Source: JABIDZ01 sp964619405
GTDB lineage: Archaea; Iainarchaeota; Iainarchaeia; Iainarchaeales; JAAZKV01
Reading direction: 5' to 3'
Length of the DNA: 30,414 nucleotides
Assembly (NCBI GenBank): GCA_964619405.1
Contig: CAZUCF010000010.1
Location: 1-30,414, forward strand
Below are positions 16,591-23,261 of the stretch, one piece after another (within the stretch, counting starts at the first letter, position 1; each line of letters starts with the position of its first letter). A program made the position numbers and the translations under genes. The notes under the pieces are model-generated. The model was not told where the DNA came from. It did no database searches and saw nothing but the letters and a program-made list of their open reading frames with translations.

Positions 16591-17559
16591 TTAAGTACAA
16601 TAACAATTCAAAACATTCACATTAGCTGGGCCATTTCCAATATTACAAGACACGAGTCCATCTCTTTGAGTTTGTATGTTTGGGTCTACATCATCATTAG
16701 TAATATCCACGTATCCAAATAAACAAGTTTTATTAGATTCATTACAAACAGAATCACAAGTTATTCCATTAATTGTTTGTTCTATTTCTTCTTTTTTTAC
16801 TTCGATTAAACTAGCTCCATTTAATTTTTGAAGAACTTCATCAGCGAGTTGTTTATTGGCTTGAGAAACATTATCTGAAGAACATGCATAACACTCAATA
16901 TATCTTATATTAGCAGGGCCATTTCCAATATCACAAGACACAATTCCATCTCTTTGAGTATCAATAGTAAAATCATCACTGTCATTAGTTATGTCTCTAT
17001 AACCAAAAATGCATTTCCCATTACTAACTATTGAATCACAAGTTACACCATTAGTTGTTTGGCTAATATCCTTGCCCAACTCTTCTATTACTTGGCAATT
17101 GTTTAACATACTCAAAATTTCGCCTCCCGCATCCTTATCAATCAATTCATCTGTATTCCCACACAAACAATTAATATATTTAACACCTGCTGGGCCATTT
17201 CCAATATTACAAGCCATAATTCCATCTCTTTGAGTAAAAACATCGTCAGCAAGTACATCAATTTCCATATTGCGATACCCTAACAAACAAGTTTGTCCAA
17301 AATTATTACAAACAGAATCGCAAGTTATTCCATTATCCGTTGATTCTAATTCAGATTTAAGAATTGTGCTAACTGAAGCCGAATTGATTTGTTTTGATAT
17401 GTCTTCCACCGAAACAAGTTCTATTTTACAATCAATTGAACAATTTTCTAAAGTTTCTCCACTTTCACAAAGTCCATTTCCACAAGAAGGTTGGGTAATA
17501 CATCCAAACAAAAACAAAACACTTGATAAAATCAGTAAACTTAAAATTATTTTTTTCAT
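16591..17559 (-). CDS. Lipoprotein with three tandem Cys-containing repeats
   Basis: About 322 residues from the ATG at 17559 (MKKIILSLLILSSVLFLFGC), with a lipobox Cys20. The frame is open to 17610, but the start at 17559 fits the signal peptide and lies about 25 bp downstream of TATATATAA. After the signal is CGNGLCESGETLENCSIDC. Then come three repeats of about 80 residues, each with GITCDSxxxxxxxCxxGYR, TQRDGIxxCxIGNGPA and a closing CxC or CYxC. The repeats look like secreted disulfide-bonded modules. No toxin motif is seen. It is the only intact non-TA cargo in the array. Confidence 0.8.
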   Translation of the reverse strand: MKKIILSLLILSSVLFLFGCITQPSCGNGLCESGETLENCSIDCKIELVSVEDISKQINSASVSTILKSELESTDNGITCDSVCNNFGQTCLLGYRNMEIDVLADDVFTQRDGIMACNIGNGPAGVKYINCLCGNTDELIDKDAGGEILSMLNNCQVIEELGKDISQTTNGVTCDSIVSNGKCIFGYRDITNDSDDFTIDTQRDGIVSCDIGNGPANIRYIECYACSSDNVSQANKQLADEVLQKLNGASLIEVKKEEIEQTINGITCDSVCNESNKTCLFGYVDITNDDVDPNIQTQRDGLVSCNIGNGPANVNVLNCYCT

Positions 17560-17591
17560 TTTAGACTTAGATTTTAACTTATATATAAATA

Positions 17592-17657
17592 TATCTCCAA
17601 AGAATTGCACACGGGGTCTTAGGGGGTTTGTAGTTCTTAGTAAGTTGTTTGTAGTCC
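17592..17657 (-). repeat. Cassette-junction repeat R4 (type 1)
   Basis: AGAATTGCACACGGGGTCTT followed by AGGGGGTTTGTAGTTCTTAG, closely matching R3 and R2. The CCCTCCC part seen in the others is degraded here. It begins 4 bp after the stop of the interrupted membrane gene. Confidence 0.8.
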
Positions 17658-17661
17658 ATAT

Positions 17662-18078
17662 TTATATCCTTCTTATTGGTTGTAAAATTGATTGTGATAC
17701 AAGAATCAAAAGTATTAATGCTAAAAATGATATCTCCATAAGGATTACAAAGTCAAAATAAATTAAATGTAAAAATGTTGAAATCAACAAGATGGTTGCT
17801 GCCCCAAGATAACTAAAAAATAATTTTGGATTTTTTTATTTAGATAAGGGCATAATTCTATATATAGTGGAGGTTGCAGCTATAAATTGTTTTCTTACAA
17901 AACCATTTAATACAACATATCCTATAAAAATCAAGAAAATAATTATTGGAAACGTTAGTGGCATGTTTGATACAGAGGCAATGTTTTTTAATCCAAAAGT
18001 AGAGGTAAGTATGAGATATAAGATTGGAAAAATCAAACTAATTGAATTGAAAAATATTTTTTTAACTAATTTACCCAT
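17662..18078 (-). pseudogene. Membrane protein gene interrupted by an in-frame TAA
   Basis: The upstream frame gives 80 residues starting MGKLVKKIFFNSISLIFPIL, with two or three membrane segments, ending IMPLSK at a TAA (17838-17836). The same frame continues without further stops for 57 codons of clearly membrane-like sequence (KNPKLFFSYLGAATILLIST, later ISFLALILLILVSQSILQPI) and ends with a TAA at 17664-17662, just before repeat R4. I read it as one four-to-five-helix protein of about 138 residues with a nonsense mutation. It starts 30 bp after the RelE-like toxin and probably belongs to that cassette. Function unknown. Confidence 0.6.
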
Positions 18079-18108
18079 ATTAAGAATAAATGCACTTCCT
18101 ATTTAATA

Positions 18109-18387
18109 TTACTGTTTTCTGTAGATTTTATCATGATGATCAAAATCAAGTAATTCAACAATATTTTCTTGTTCAAGTATTTTGTAGGTTAGAACAAAGT
18201 GTGCTTTGATATGCACTCTTCTTATATTTTTCATTTTGTTGCTTAGTGGTTTGAATCTGTAAGGGTCTTGAATTATCTGTTTTGTTTTCTTTTGTATTGC
18301 TTCAAGAGCAATTATGTCTTTTTTAGCTAGTTTTTCGAATATCTTATCTAATCTTTTTTTCCTTTTCAGCTTGTACACTTGTATCAT
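18109..18387 (-). CDS. RelE-type mRNA interferase toxin
   Basis: 92 residues. PYRFKPLSNKMKNIRRVHI, then HFVLTYKI, then LLDFDHHDKIYRKQ follow the archaeal RelE/ParE pattern, with a conserved C-terminal DHHDxIY. The basic N-terminal helices (KLKRKKRLDKIFEKLAKKD) are typical. RelE toxins cut mRNA in the ribosome. Its ATG overlaps the antitoxin TGA (ATGA at 18384-18387). Confidence 0.85.
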   Translation of the reverse strand: MIQVYKLKRKKRLDKIFEKLAKKDIIALEAIQKKTKQIIQDPYRFKPLSNKMKNIRRVHIKAHFVLTYKILEQENIVELLDFDHHDKIYRKQ

Positions 18388-18623
18388 CTCTTAAAGCTGT
18401 TAAAGTATTTGTCAACATCTTTTATTGGAATAGATTTTTCTTTATCAATTTTTTCAAGTCTCTTAACATATTCGGGTCTCAGTTCAGGTTCTAATAATTC
18501 TTGTTCATAATCCATTGCTAATTGGTTTATTGCTTCGCTCTTATCTTTTAGGGCATATTTAGCTTTAACTATGTTAATTACTTGATTTGCTTCATCACTT
18601 AATTTTACTATTGCAGTCGGCAT
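18384..18623 (-). CDS. DUF2683 (RHH) antitoxin
   Basis: 79 residues: MPTAIVKLSDEANQVINIVK, then AKYALKDKSEAINQLAMDYE and ELRPEYVKRLEKI. This is the archaeal DUF2683 pattern of RHH antitoxins paired with RelE. A GGTGAT Shine-Dalgarno precedes the ATG. Palindromes upstream suggest self-repression. Confidence 0.85.
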   Translation of the reverse strand: MPTAIVKLSDEANQVINIVKAKYALKDKSEAINQLAMDYEQELLEPELRPEYVKRLEKIDKEKSIPIKDVDKYFNSFKR

Positions 18624-18632
18624 ATTATCACC

Positions 18633-18663
18633 ATATTAATATCATATTAATATAGTATTAATA
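18633..18663 (-). promoter_or_regulatory. Candidate antitoxin operator and TATA region
   Basis: Three palindromes, ATATTAATAT (18633-18642), ATATTAATAT (18644-18653) and TATTAATA (18656-18663), are spaced about 11-12 bp, one helical turn, just before the DUF2683 antitoxin start. This is the kind of array an RHH repressor binds, and it overlaps the only TATA-like sequence. Confidence 0.5.
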
Positions 18664-18735
18664 AATGTTTGTTGAGTGTCGCGCTAACAATGAGTTGCAC
18701 AAGGGGTTCAAGGTATTTGCTAACCCAGATAAATT
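18663..18735 (-). repeat. Cassette-junction repeat R9 (type 3)
   Basis: Shares AAATGTTTGTTGAGTGTCGC and GCTAACAATGAGTTGCACA with R8. The stretch GTTGCACAAGGGGT also matches the tRNA-Tyr-like core of types 1 and 2. It lies 63 bp after the Doc-like Fic stop codon. Confidence 0.75.
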
Positions 18736-18798
18736 ATTTTCAGTTTTTATTTAAATCATCTTTCTTTGCCATAAGTATCAAATCACTCTGGCATTTCA

Positions 18799-19761
18799 CT
18801 ATTTTACTTGTTTTATGAATGTTTGATAACAGAATTGAACAAAGTATTTCTCATTTTTTTCTTCTACTGATTTAATTAAGGCTCCAAAATATTCACTTGT
18901 TTCTTTTGAAATATTTAACATTGGGTAACCTGCATCTTGCAGTATTTTGTTAAAAATCAATCTGCACATTCTTTTATTTCCATCTTTGAATGGATGAACT
19001 AAATATAGTTTCAAGTGTACTAACGCCGCTAATTCCAAAGGATAAAGATTTGCCGTTTGGCTAAACCATTCAAAGAACTTGTCAAATTCTTTTTCAACCA
19101 TTGCTGGATTGGGGGGTCTATATTTTATTTCTTCTTCAGTCATTAGTTTTGGATTAAATTTCATTATTACTCTTTGGTCGTCTCTTAATTGCCCTGGATT
19201 TTTGCCTTCAAAGTAAGACATTACTATGCCGTGGAGTTTTAATAAATCTTGTTTGTTTATTTTTAGGTTTGACAATATATTATACCCACTTATCATTAAA
19301 CTTGAAATAATTATTTTTTCATTAAGCGTTGCTTCTCCTCTTTTTTTGCGAAGAATTTTGAAAGCCGATTCAACATCCGAGGAATTAACATCAACTCCTT
19401 CTGTGCGAAGTGTCGTGTAAACAAAGTCAATTAATTGTTTTTTACTAAAAGCTTCTTTTTGTTGGCGGCTTAATTTCTTTACGCGGTCAGAATATTTCTT
19501 TTTTGCTATTTCTACTTCCAGAAGTTGTTTGTTTGTAAGAAATAAAGACATGTACTTTTTCAAATCTTGCCCAAAATAAGCATATAGAAAAACTTCAATC
19601 TTTTTTGCAAGCTCTTTTTCTTTCTTATCTATAATTTGTCTGCTTGGTTTTGATTTTCCCAAGTAAATTGAGAAAGTCTTCACCTTTTTTTCTAGCTTTA
19701 TGTTTTTAATTAAATAAAAATATTTTTGCCCCTTAATGAATCGCTCAATCACGTTAGCCAT
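18799..19761 (-). CDS. Fic/Doc-family protein with NKR-type active site
   Basis: About 320 residues from the ATG at 19761 (MANVIERFIKGQKYFYLIKN). The Fic motif is HPFKDGNKRMCRLIFN, with the catalytic His and the anion-binding loop. The usual GNGR is GNKR, as in Doc-type toxins, so either AMP transfer or Doc-like phosphorylation of a translation target is possible. The N-terminal 60 residues resemble those of the other Fic gene at 20488. No obvious (S/T)xxxE(G/N) inhibitory motif is seen, unlike that gene. A TTTTTAAA at 19784-19791 lies about 26 bp before this ATG, which favours it over the ATG at 19779. Confidence 0.85.
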   Translation of the reverse strand: MANVIERFIKGQKYFYLIKNIKLEKKVKTFSIYLGKSKPSRQIIDKKEKELAKKIEVFLYAYFGQDLKKYMSLFLTNKQLLEVEIAKKKYSDRVKKLSRQQKEAFSKKQLIDFVYTTLRTEGVDVNSSDVESAFKILRKKRGEATLNEKIIISSLMISGYNILSNLKINKQDLLKLHGIVMSYFEGKNPGQLRDDQRVIMKFNPKLMTEEEIKYRPPNPAMVEKEFDKFFEWFSQTANLYPLELAALVHLKLYLVHPFKDGNKRMCRLIFNKILQDAGYPMLNISKETSEYFGALIKSVEEKNEKYFVQFCYQTFIKQVK

Positions 19762-19765
19762 AAAA

Positions 19766-19839
19766 GTTACTACTACCAACTAATTTTTAAAGGTAGTTGT
19801 AACTTTGTTACTACTCGGTTAAAACAAAGGTAGTAGTAA
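19766..19839 (-). promoter_or_regulatory. Paired inverted repeats around the Doc-like fic promoter
   Basis: GTTACTACTACC (19766-19777) faces GGTAGTTGTAAC (19792-19803), and GTTACTACTCGG (19807-19818) faces GGTAGTAGTAA (19829-19839). The first pair brackets the TATA box. This looks like an autorepressor operator. Confidence 0.55.
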
Positions 19840-19850
19840 AAGAAGTGCAA

Positions 19851-19900
19851 AAATCCCTCCTCCAGAATTGACTGAATGATTCTCGTTCTTGATATTTGGG
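19851..19900 (-). repeat. Cassette-junction repeat R5 (type 2)
   Basis: AAATCCCTCCTCCAGAATTG then ACTGAATGATTCTCGTTCTT and a TTTGG end. It matches R6 and R7 (GAATG-TTCTCGTT core) and the acceptor and T-arm part of tRNA-Tyr, with a few bases missing. It begins about 13 bp after the hicA remnant. Confidence 0.75.
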
Positions 19901-19913
19901 TTTGTTTTATAAT

Positions 19914-20120
19914 TCATTTAAAATCTTCTTCTTTTAGTTCTGTTGCATTTATTATTGCTTTTAATGTTCCTTTTGCTAGTGGGTCATGGTTTGGAATTGT
20001 TATTGGTTGTTTTGTGGGATGTCTTAAGTGTATGTGGCTTCCTTTTTGATCTCTTATCTAGTATCCTTTTTTGCAAAGTATTTTGATTAATGTTTGTCCA
20101 GAAATAGGTTTGACTTTCAT
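19914..20120 (-). pseudogene. hicA: hicA toxin gene with in-frame TAG, copy 1
   Basis: 68-codon HicA reading frame: MKVKPISGQTLIKILCKKGY, stop TAG at codon 21, then IRDQKGSHIHLRHPTKQPIT with the catalytic GSH, and IPNHDPLAKGTLKAIINATE. Without the stop it would be a normal small HicA mRNA interferase. Other genes here use TAG as an ordinary terminator (the metallo-hydrolase at 7774-7776), so this is most simply a nonsense mutation. The ATG overlaps the hicB TGA. Confidence 0.85.
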
Positions 20121-20405
20121 AAACTCACTGCAACGGTGTCTAATTTTTGTTTTCCTGATAAAGGAATTCCATCTTGTGCAAGTGTTTCTATATGTAATTC
20201 AATTGCTTCTATTATATTTTTTGAAGCTTCTTCTTTTGTTTTGCCTTGACTAATACATCCTGGTAAAGATGGGACTGTGACAGTATAACATCCGTCAGTT
20301 CCTTTTTCAAAAATTACTTTCCAATTCATTTTATCACAATTATTTAGTGTGTGTTTCTTAATAAAAAGTTATTGTAAATGTAATGCCAACGTAAAAGTAT
20401 AAAAA
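19921..20405 (-). repeat. 485-bp exact repeat, HicBA cassette copy 1
   Basis: Appears identical base for base to 21572-22056 (offset 1651). The identity runs from codon 67 of hicA to the edge of the junction repeat upstream of hicB, then breaks down at both ends within or next to the junction repeats. Confidence 0.9.
20117..20329 (-). CDS. hicB: HicB antitoxin, copy 1
   Basis: 70 residues with the HicB partial RNase H-like fold: MNWKVIFEKGTDGCYTVTVP, then SLPGCISQGKTKEEASKNI and EAIELHIE. It neutralises HicA. The gene order is hicB then hicA with an ATGA overlap. There is no C-terminal DNA-binding domain, so regulation is probably minimal or supplied elsewhere. The partner toxin is broken. 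Confidence 0.93.
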   Translation of the reverse strand: MNWKVIFEKGTDGCYTVTVPSLPGCISQGKTKEEASKNIIEAIELHIETLAQDGIPLSGKQKLDTVAVSL

Positions 20406-20407
20406 CT

Positions 20408-20480
20408 AAATCCCCCCTCCCAGAGTTGCACACGGGGTCTTGGATTGTGAGTAGTTGTGGGTAAGTAGTTGGTGGTTTTT
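20408..20480 (-). repeat. Cassette-junction repeat R2 (type 1)
   Basis: AAATCCCCCCTCCCAGAGTT then GCACACGGGGTCTTGG. This is the closest match to the tRNA-Tyr 3' end: acceptor strand AGGGGGG and discriminator are identical on the minus strand, and CCAAG matches the anticodon stem. A further 35 bp (GTAGTTGT...GTAGTTGGTGG) are shared with R3 and R4. It begins 7 bp after the Fic stop. Confidence 0.85.
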
Positions 20481-20487
20481 CATATGC

Positions 20488-21429
20488 TCACTTTAAATAT
20501 TTGATGTAAACTTTAAAGAAGTTTTTGAATGTGTTTCTGTATTTTTCAAATAAAAATTTTTCAAGGTTTTTTGTGTATTTGTTGTCAAAATCTTCTAATG
20601 CTTTTAAGTAAGCTATTCTTTGACTTTTTCTTATTATTAGTGGGGCGAATCCTTCGTTAAGTAAGATTGTATTGATTAGAAATCTTCCCACTCTTCCATT
20701 TCCATCATCAAATGGGTGTATTTTTTCAAATTTTCCGTGGAAAAGTGCGGCTTTTTGCAGTGGGTGAAGAGTTTTTTCGTTTTCTAGCCATTCAAAGAGT
20801 TTTTCCATTTCTTTTGGAACATCTTCTGGCGGAGTTGTTTCTACTTTTCTTCCAACTAAGTAATTTGGTATTTTTTTGTATCCTGTTTCTATGCCCATGT
20901 CTTTTACAAGCATTTTGTGTATTTTTATTGTGTCTTCTTCTGTTGGTTTGAATTTGTTGCTTAATATTAGTTCGGTTACTTTTCTTGAGTTTCTTGTTTC
21001 GTATATTTCTCTTAAGTCTTTTCCTTTGATTATCTTGTTTTCAAATAATACAAGTGAAACATCTTTTAGTGTTAAGGAATTGCCTTCTATTGCGTTTGAT
21101 TCATAAGTAAAGTTTGCTGTGAATCTGTCAAACAAATCTTGTAACTGTTTTTTAGTTAGTTTTCTTAGTATTTTTTTGTATTCTTGTTTTGTGTTTTCTA
21201 TTTCTTTAATTCTTTTTTTTGTAAAAATTGTATCTGTTTTGTATTTGGAAATTGATTTATTTTCGTGATATTCTTTTTCTTTTAACTCAAAGTATTCTTT
21301 TAATTTAGAAGTCATTTTCTTTGAATTAACTATCTTAGAAAGCTTTGTCACTTTTCCATCTAATCTAAAAGAATGTATTGCATAAAGATACTTTTTTCCT
21401 TTTATTTTTTTTTCAGTAAAGTAAACCAT
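20488..21429 (-). CDS. fic: Fic-family AMP-transferase, class II-like
   Basis: 313 residues. The full Fic motif is HPFDDGNGRVGR, preceded by an HGKFEKI helix. An inhibitory helix of the (S/T)xxxE(G/N) type is seen as YESNAIEGNSLT on the N-terminal side, making this a class II protein whose activity is probably self-restrained. The N-terminal 60 residues are a basic domain shared with the Doc-like gene. It would transfer AMP to a hydroxyl of a target protein, target unknown. A perfect inverted repeat with the TATA box inside lies just before the ATG at 21429, consistent with leaderless transcription. Confidence 0.92.
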   Translation of the reverse strand: MVYFTEKKIKGKKYLYAIHSFRLDGKVTKLSKIVNSKKMTSKLKEYFELKEKEYHENKSISKYKTDTIFTKKRIKEIENTKQEYKKILRKLTKKQLQDLFDRFTANFTYESNAIEGNSLTLKDVSLVLFENKIIKGKDLREIYETRNSRKVTELILSNKFKPTEEDTIKIHKMLVKDMGIETGYKKIPNYLVGRKVETTPPEDVPKEMEKLFEWLENEKTLHPLQKAALFHGKFEKIHPFDDGNGRVGRFLINTILLNEGFAPLIIRKSQRIAYLKALEDFDNKYTKNLEKFLFEKYRNTFKNFFKVYIKYLK

Positions 21430-21435
21430 AATTAG

Positions 21436-21478
21436 TTAACCCCACGAAATATTTAAATACTTAATTGTGTGGGGTTAA
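21436..21478 (-). promoter_or_regulatory. fic promoter with TATA box inside a perfect inverted repeat
   Basis: TTAACCCCAC (21436-21445) faces GTGGGGTTAA (21469-21478). TATTTAAATA lies between them, centred about 25 bp before the start codon. A repressor bound to the arms would block the TATA box. Confidence 0.65.
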
Positions 21479-21493
21479 AAGTATTCAATATAG

Positions 21494-21552
21494 AAAATCC
21501 CTCCTCCCAGAGTTACAACCGAATGTTTCTCGTTGTTACAGAATTGATTTGG
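21494..21552 (-). repeat. Cassette-junction repeat R6 (type 2)
   Basis: AAATCCCTCCTCCCAGAGTT then ACAACCGAATGTTTCTCGTT and GATTTGG. It is closest to R5 and R7 and begins about 12 bp after the second hicA remnant. Confidence 0.8.
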
Positions 21553-21564
21553 TTTTTTTATAGT

Positions 21565-21771
21565 TCATGTTAAATCTTCTTCTTTTAGTTCTGTTGCATT
21601 TATTATTGCTTTTAATGTTCCTTTTGCTAGTGGGTCATGGTTTGGAATTGTTATTGGTTGTTTTGTGGGATGTCTTAAGTGTATGTGGCTTCCTTTTTGA
21701 TCTCTTATCTAGTATCCTTTTTTGCAAAGTATTTTGATTAATGTTTGTCCAGAAATAGGTTTGACTTTCAT
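21565..21771 (-). pseudogene. hicA: hicA toxin gene with in-frame TAG, copy 2
   Basis: Same 68-codon frame and the same TAG at codon 21 as copy 1. Only the last two codons differ (LT in place of FK), where the exact repeat ends. The nonsense mutation therefore predates the copying of the cassette. Confidence 0.85.
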
Positions 21772-22056
21772 AAACTCACTGCAACGGTGTCTAATTTTTG
21801 TTTTCCTGATAAAGGAATTCCATCTTGTGCAAGTGTTTCTATATGTAATTCAATTGCTTCTATTATATTTTTTGAAGCTTCTTCTTTTGTTTTGCCTTGA
21901 CTAATACATCCTGGTAAAGATGGGACTGTGACAGTATAACATCCGTCAGTTCCTTTTTCAAAAATTACTTTCCAATTCATTTTATCACAATTATTTAGTG
22001 TGTGTTTCTTAATAAAAAGTTATTGTAAATGTAATGCCAACGTAAAAGTATAAAAA
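21572..22056 (-). repeat. 485-bp exact repeat, HicBA cassette copy 2
   Basis: Identical to 19921-20405. The Fic cassette (20488-21429) lies between the copies, so this is not a simple tandem duplication of neighbours. Confidence 0.9.
21768..21980 (-). CDS. hicB: HicB antitoxin, copy 2
   Basis: Identical in protein and DNA to the 20117-20329 gene (70 residues, SLPGCISQGKTKEEA core). It overlaps the broken hicA by ATGA. Confidence 0.93.
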   Translation of the reverse strand: MNWKVIFEKGTDGCYTVTVPSLPGCISQGKTKEEASKNIIEAIELHIETLAQDGIPLSGKQKLDTVAVSL

Positions 22057-22058
22057 GT

Positions 22059-22131
22059 AAATTCCCCCTCCCAGAATTGCACAAAGGGTCTTGGAAGGTT
22101 TGTAGTTCTTAGTTAGTAGTTTGTGGTTAGA
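22059..22131 (-). repeat. Cassette-junction repeat R3 (type 1)
   Basis: AATTCCCCCTCCCAGAATTG then CACAAAGGGTCTTGGAAGGT and TTGTAGTTCTTAGTTAGTAG. It shares its left part with R2 and tRNA-Tyr and its right 40 bp with R4. It starts 10 bp after the RelE-like stop codon. Confidence 0.85.
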
Positions 22132-22141
22132 TTTCATAATA

Positions 22142-22447
22142 TTACTTCTTTTTACTGTATATTTTGTTATGGTGGTCAAATTTATCAAATAAGATAAAAT
22201 TTTCTTTTTTGTAAACTTTGAAGAGTAATACGAAGTGTTTCATTATGTGAACTCGCTTATAGTCACTCATTTCGTATTGAAGGTTCTTGTAGTGGTCTAT
22301 GGTAAAATCGTCTGAAGAAATTATTTGTCTTATTTTTTTGTTTATTGCCTCAGTCATTTTTTGATCTTTTTTTGCTATTACTTTAATTGTTGTTTTTAGT
22401 TCATCAGAAAGCTGGAATTTGAAAGGCAATTTTATTCGCCTCTGCAC
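22142..22447 (-). CDS. RelE-like toxin
   Basis: 101 residues. HYKNLQYEMSDYKRVHIMKH, then FVLLFKVYKKENF and KFDHHNKIYSKKK parallel the RelE-like protein at 18109 (RRVHI, FVLTYKI, DHHDKIY), though overall identity is low. It is a probable ribosome-dependent mRNA interferase. It overlaps the upstream antitoxin by 16 bp. Confidence 0.8.
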   Translation of the reverse strand: MQRRIKLPFKFQLSDELKTTIKVIAKKDQKMTEAINKKIRQIISSDDFTIDHYKNLQYEMSDYKRVHIMKHFVLLFKVYKKENFILFDKFDHHNKIYSKKK

Positions 22448-22695
22448 AATTCGTCAAGTTCATTTGTTGTCATTGATTTAAAGCCATATTTTTTTATGTG
22501 TTTGTCGCAGGAAGCAATTATTTCCTTGATTACATCTTCTCTGACTTCGTGTTCTACAAATTCATCTCCAAACATGTCAACAAACTTGTTTAGTGCCTGG
22601 CTCTTGTCATTTAATCCGTATTTTTCTTTGACTACTCCTAACACTCTGTTAGTATACTCTTCTGCTTTTAGATTCATTGTAACAGTTCTGCCCAT
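22432..22695 (-). CDS. DUF2683-like antitoxin
   Basis: 87 residues: MGRTVTMNLKAEEYTNRVLG, then VVKEKYGLNDKSQALNKFVD. The KYxLxDKSxA core is shared with the 18384 antitoxin, placing both in the DUF2683 group. A Shine-Dalgarno AGGTGA lies before the ATG. It partners the RelE-like toxin. Confidence 0.8.
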   Translation of the reverse strand: MGRTVTMNLKAEEYTNRVLGVVKEKYGLNDKSQALNKFVDMFGDEFVEHEVREDVIKEIIASCDKHIKKYGFKSMTTNELDELCRGE

Positions 22696-22774
22696 GTAAC
22701 TTCACCTAATATAATGTTAGTTAATGTTATTTTAAACTTTTTGGAAGTGTCGTGCCGTTAAGAAATAAGTAAAA

Positions 22775-22830
22775 AATCTCCCATCCAGAATTGCACGCCG
22801 AATGGTTCTCGTTCTTTCTAGTTGATTTGG
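22775..22830 (-). repeat. Cassette-junction repeat R7 (type 2)
   Basis: AATCTCCCATCCAGAATTGC then ACGCCGAATGGTTCTCGTTC and GTTGATTTGG. It ends 2 bp from the PIN gene stop. The flank to its left (GTGTCGTGCCGTTAAGAAATAAG) resembles the flank left of tRNA-Tyr (GTGATTGCGCGATTTTGAGAAATAAG, shared in parts). Confidence 0.8.
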
Positions 22831-22832
22831 AT

Positions 22833-23261
22833 TCATTCTAATTTCTCTAAATATTCTTTTACCCTTATTATTTTTATGTTTTCAAATTTTTTTATATCAA
22901 GTAAATGTTTGTCTCCGCTTATAATATATTTTGCATTAGCTTCTTTTGCAACATCAATAAATTTGTTGTCTGATTTATGTTCAATAATATTATGTTTTAT
23001 TTTTGGGAGAATTATTTGTGAATGAATTAAGTATTGTTCTAAAATAAATGTTCTTGTTTCTTTTTTGGTTTTTTTAATTATTTCTTTTCTATTTAAAACT
23101 TCTATTATTTCTTCTATTACTTCTTTGCTAGTATAGTTTTCAATTTCGTCATTTATTAGTTTTTCAAATAGTTTTGCTGGTTCTCCTTGTTTACAAATTA
23201 TTGCTGATATTATTATGTTTGTATCAAGAACAAGTCTATCGGACTTTGTGTATAATTTCAT
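22833..23261 (-). CDS. PIN-domain toxin (COG1569-like)
   Basis: 142 residues. LVLDTNIIISAII has the first catalytic Asp. Later SDNKFIDVAKEANAKYIISG and DKHLLDIKKF give the remaining acidic residues of the Mg-dependent RNase site. The spacing fits the longer COG1569 PIN toxins rather than short VapC. It overlaps the AbrB-type antitoxin by 26 bp. It is the cassette next to tRNA-Tyr, so by the accretion model the newest. Confidence 0.9.
   Translation of the reverse strand: MKLYTKSDRLVLDTNIIISAIICKQGEPAKLFEKLINDEIENYTSKEVIEEIIEVLNRKEIIKKTKKETRTFILEQYLIHSQIILPKIKHNIIEHKSDNKFIDVAKEANAKYIISGDKHLLDIKKFENIKIIRVKEYLEKLE

Noticed and set aside
16425..18735. True integron attC sites at R8/R9 (GCTAAC-like boxes)
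   Set aside because: The two GCTAAC boxes in R9 are direct, not inverted, so the long attC hairpin with R' and R'' boxes cannot form. No IntI gene is present in the window.
19914..21771. TAG as a pyrrolysine or sense codon in hicA
   Set aside because: TAG is used as an ordinary stop elsewhere (for example the metallo-hydrolase at 7774-7776), and no pyl genes are visible.
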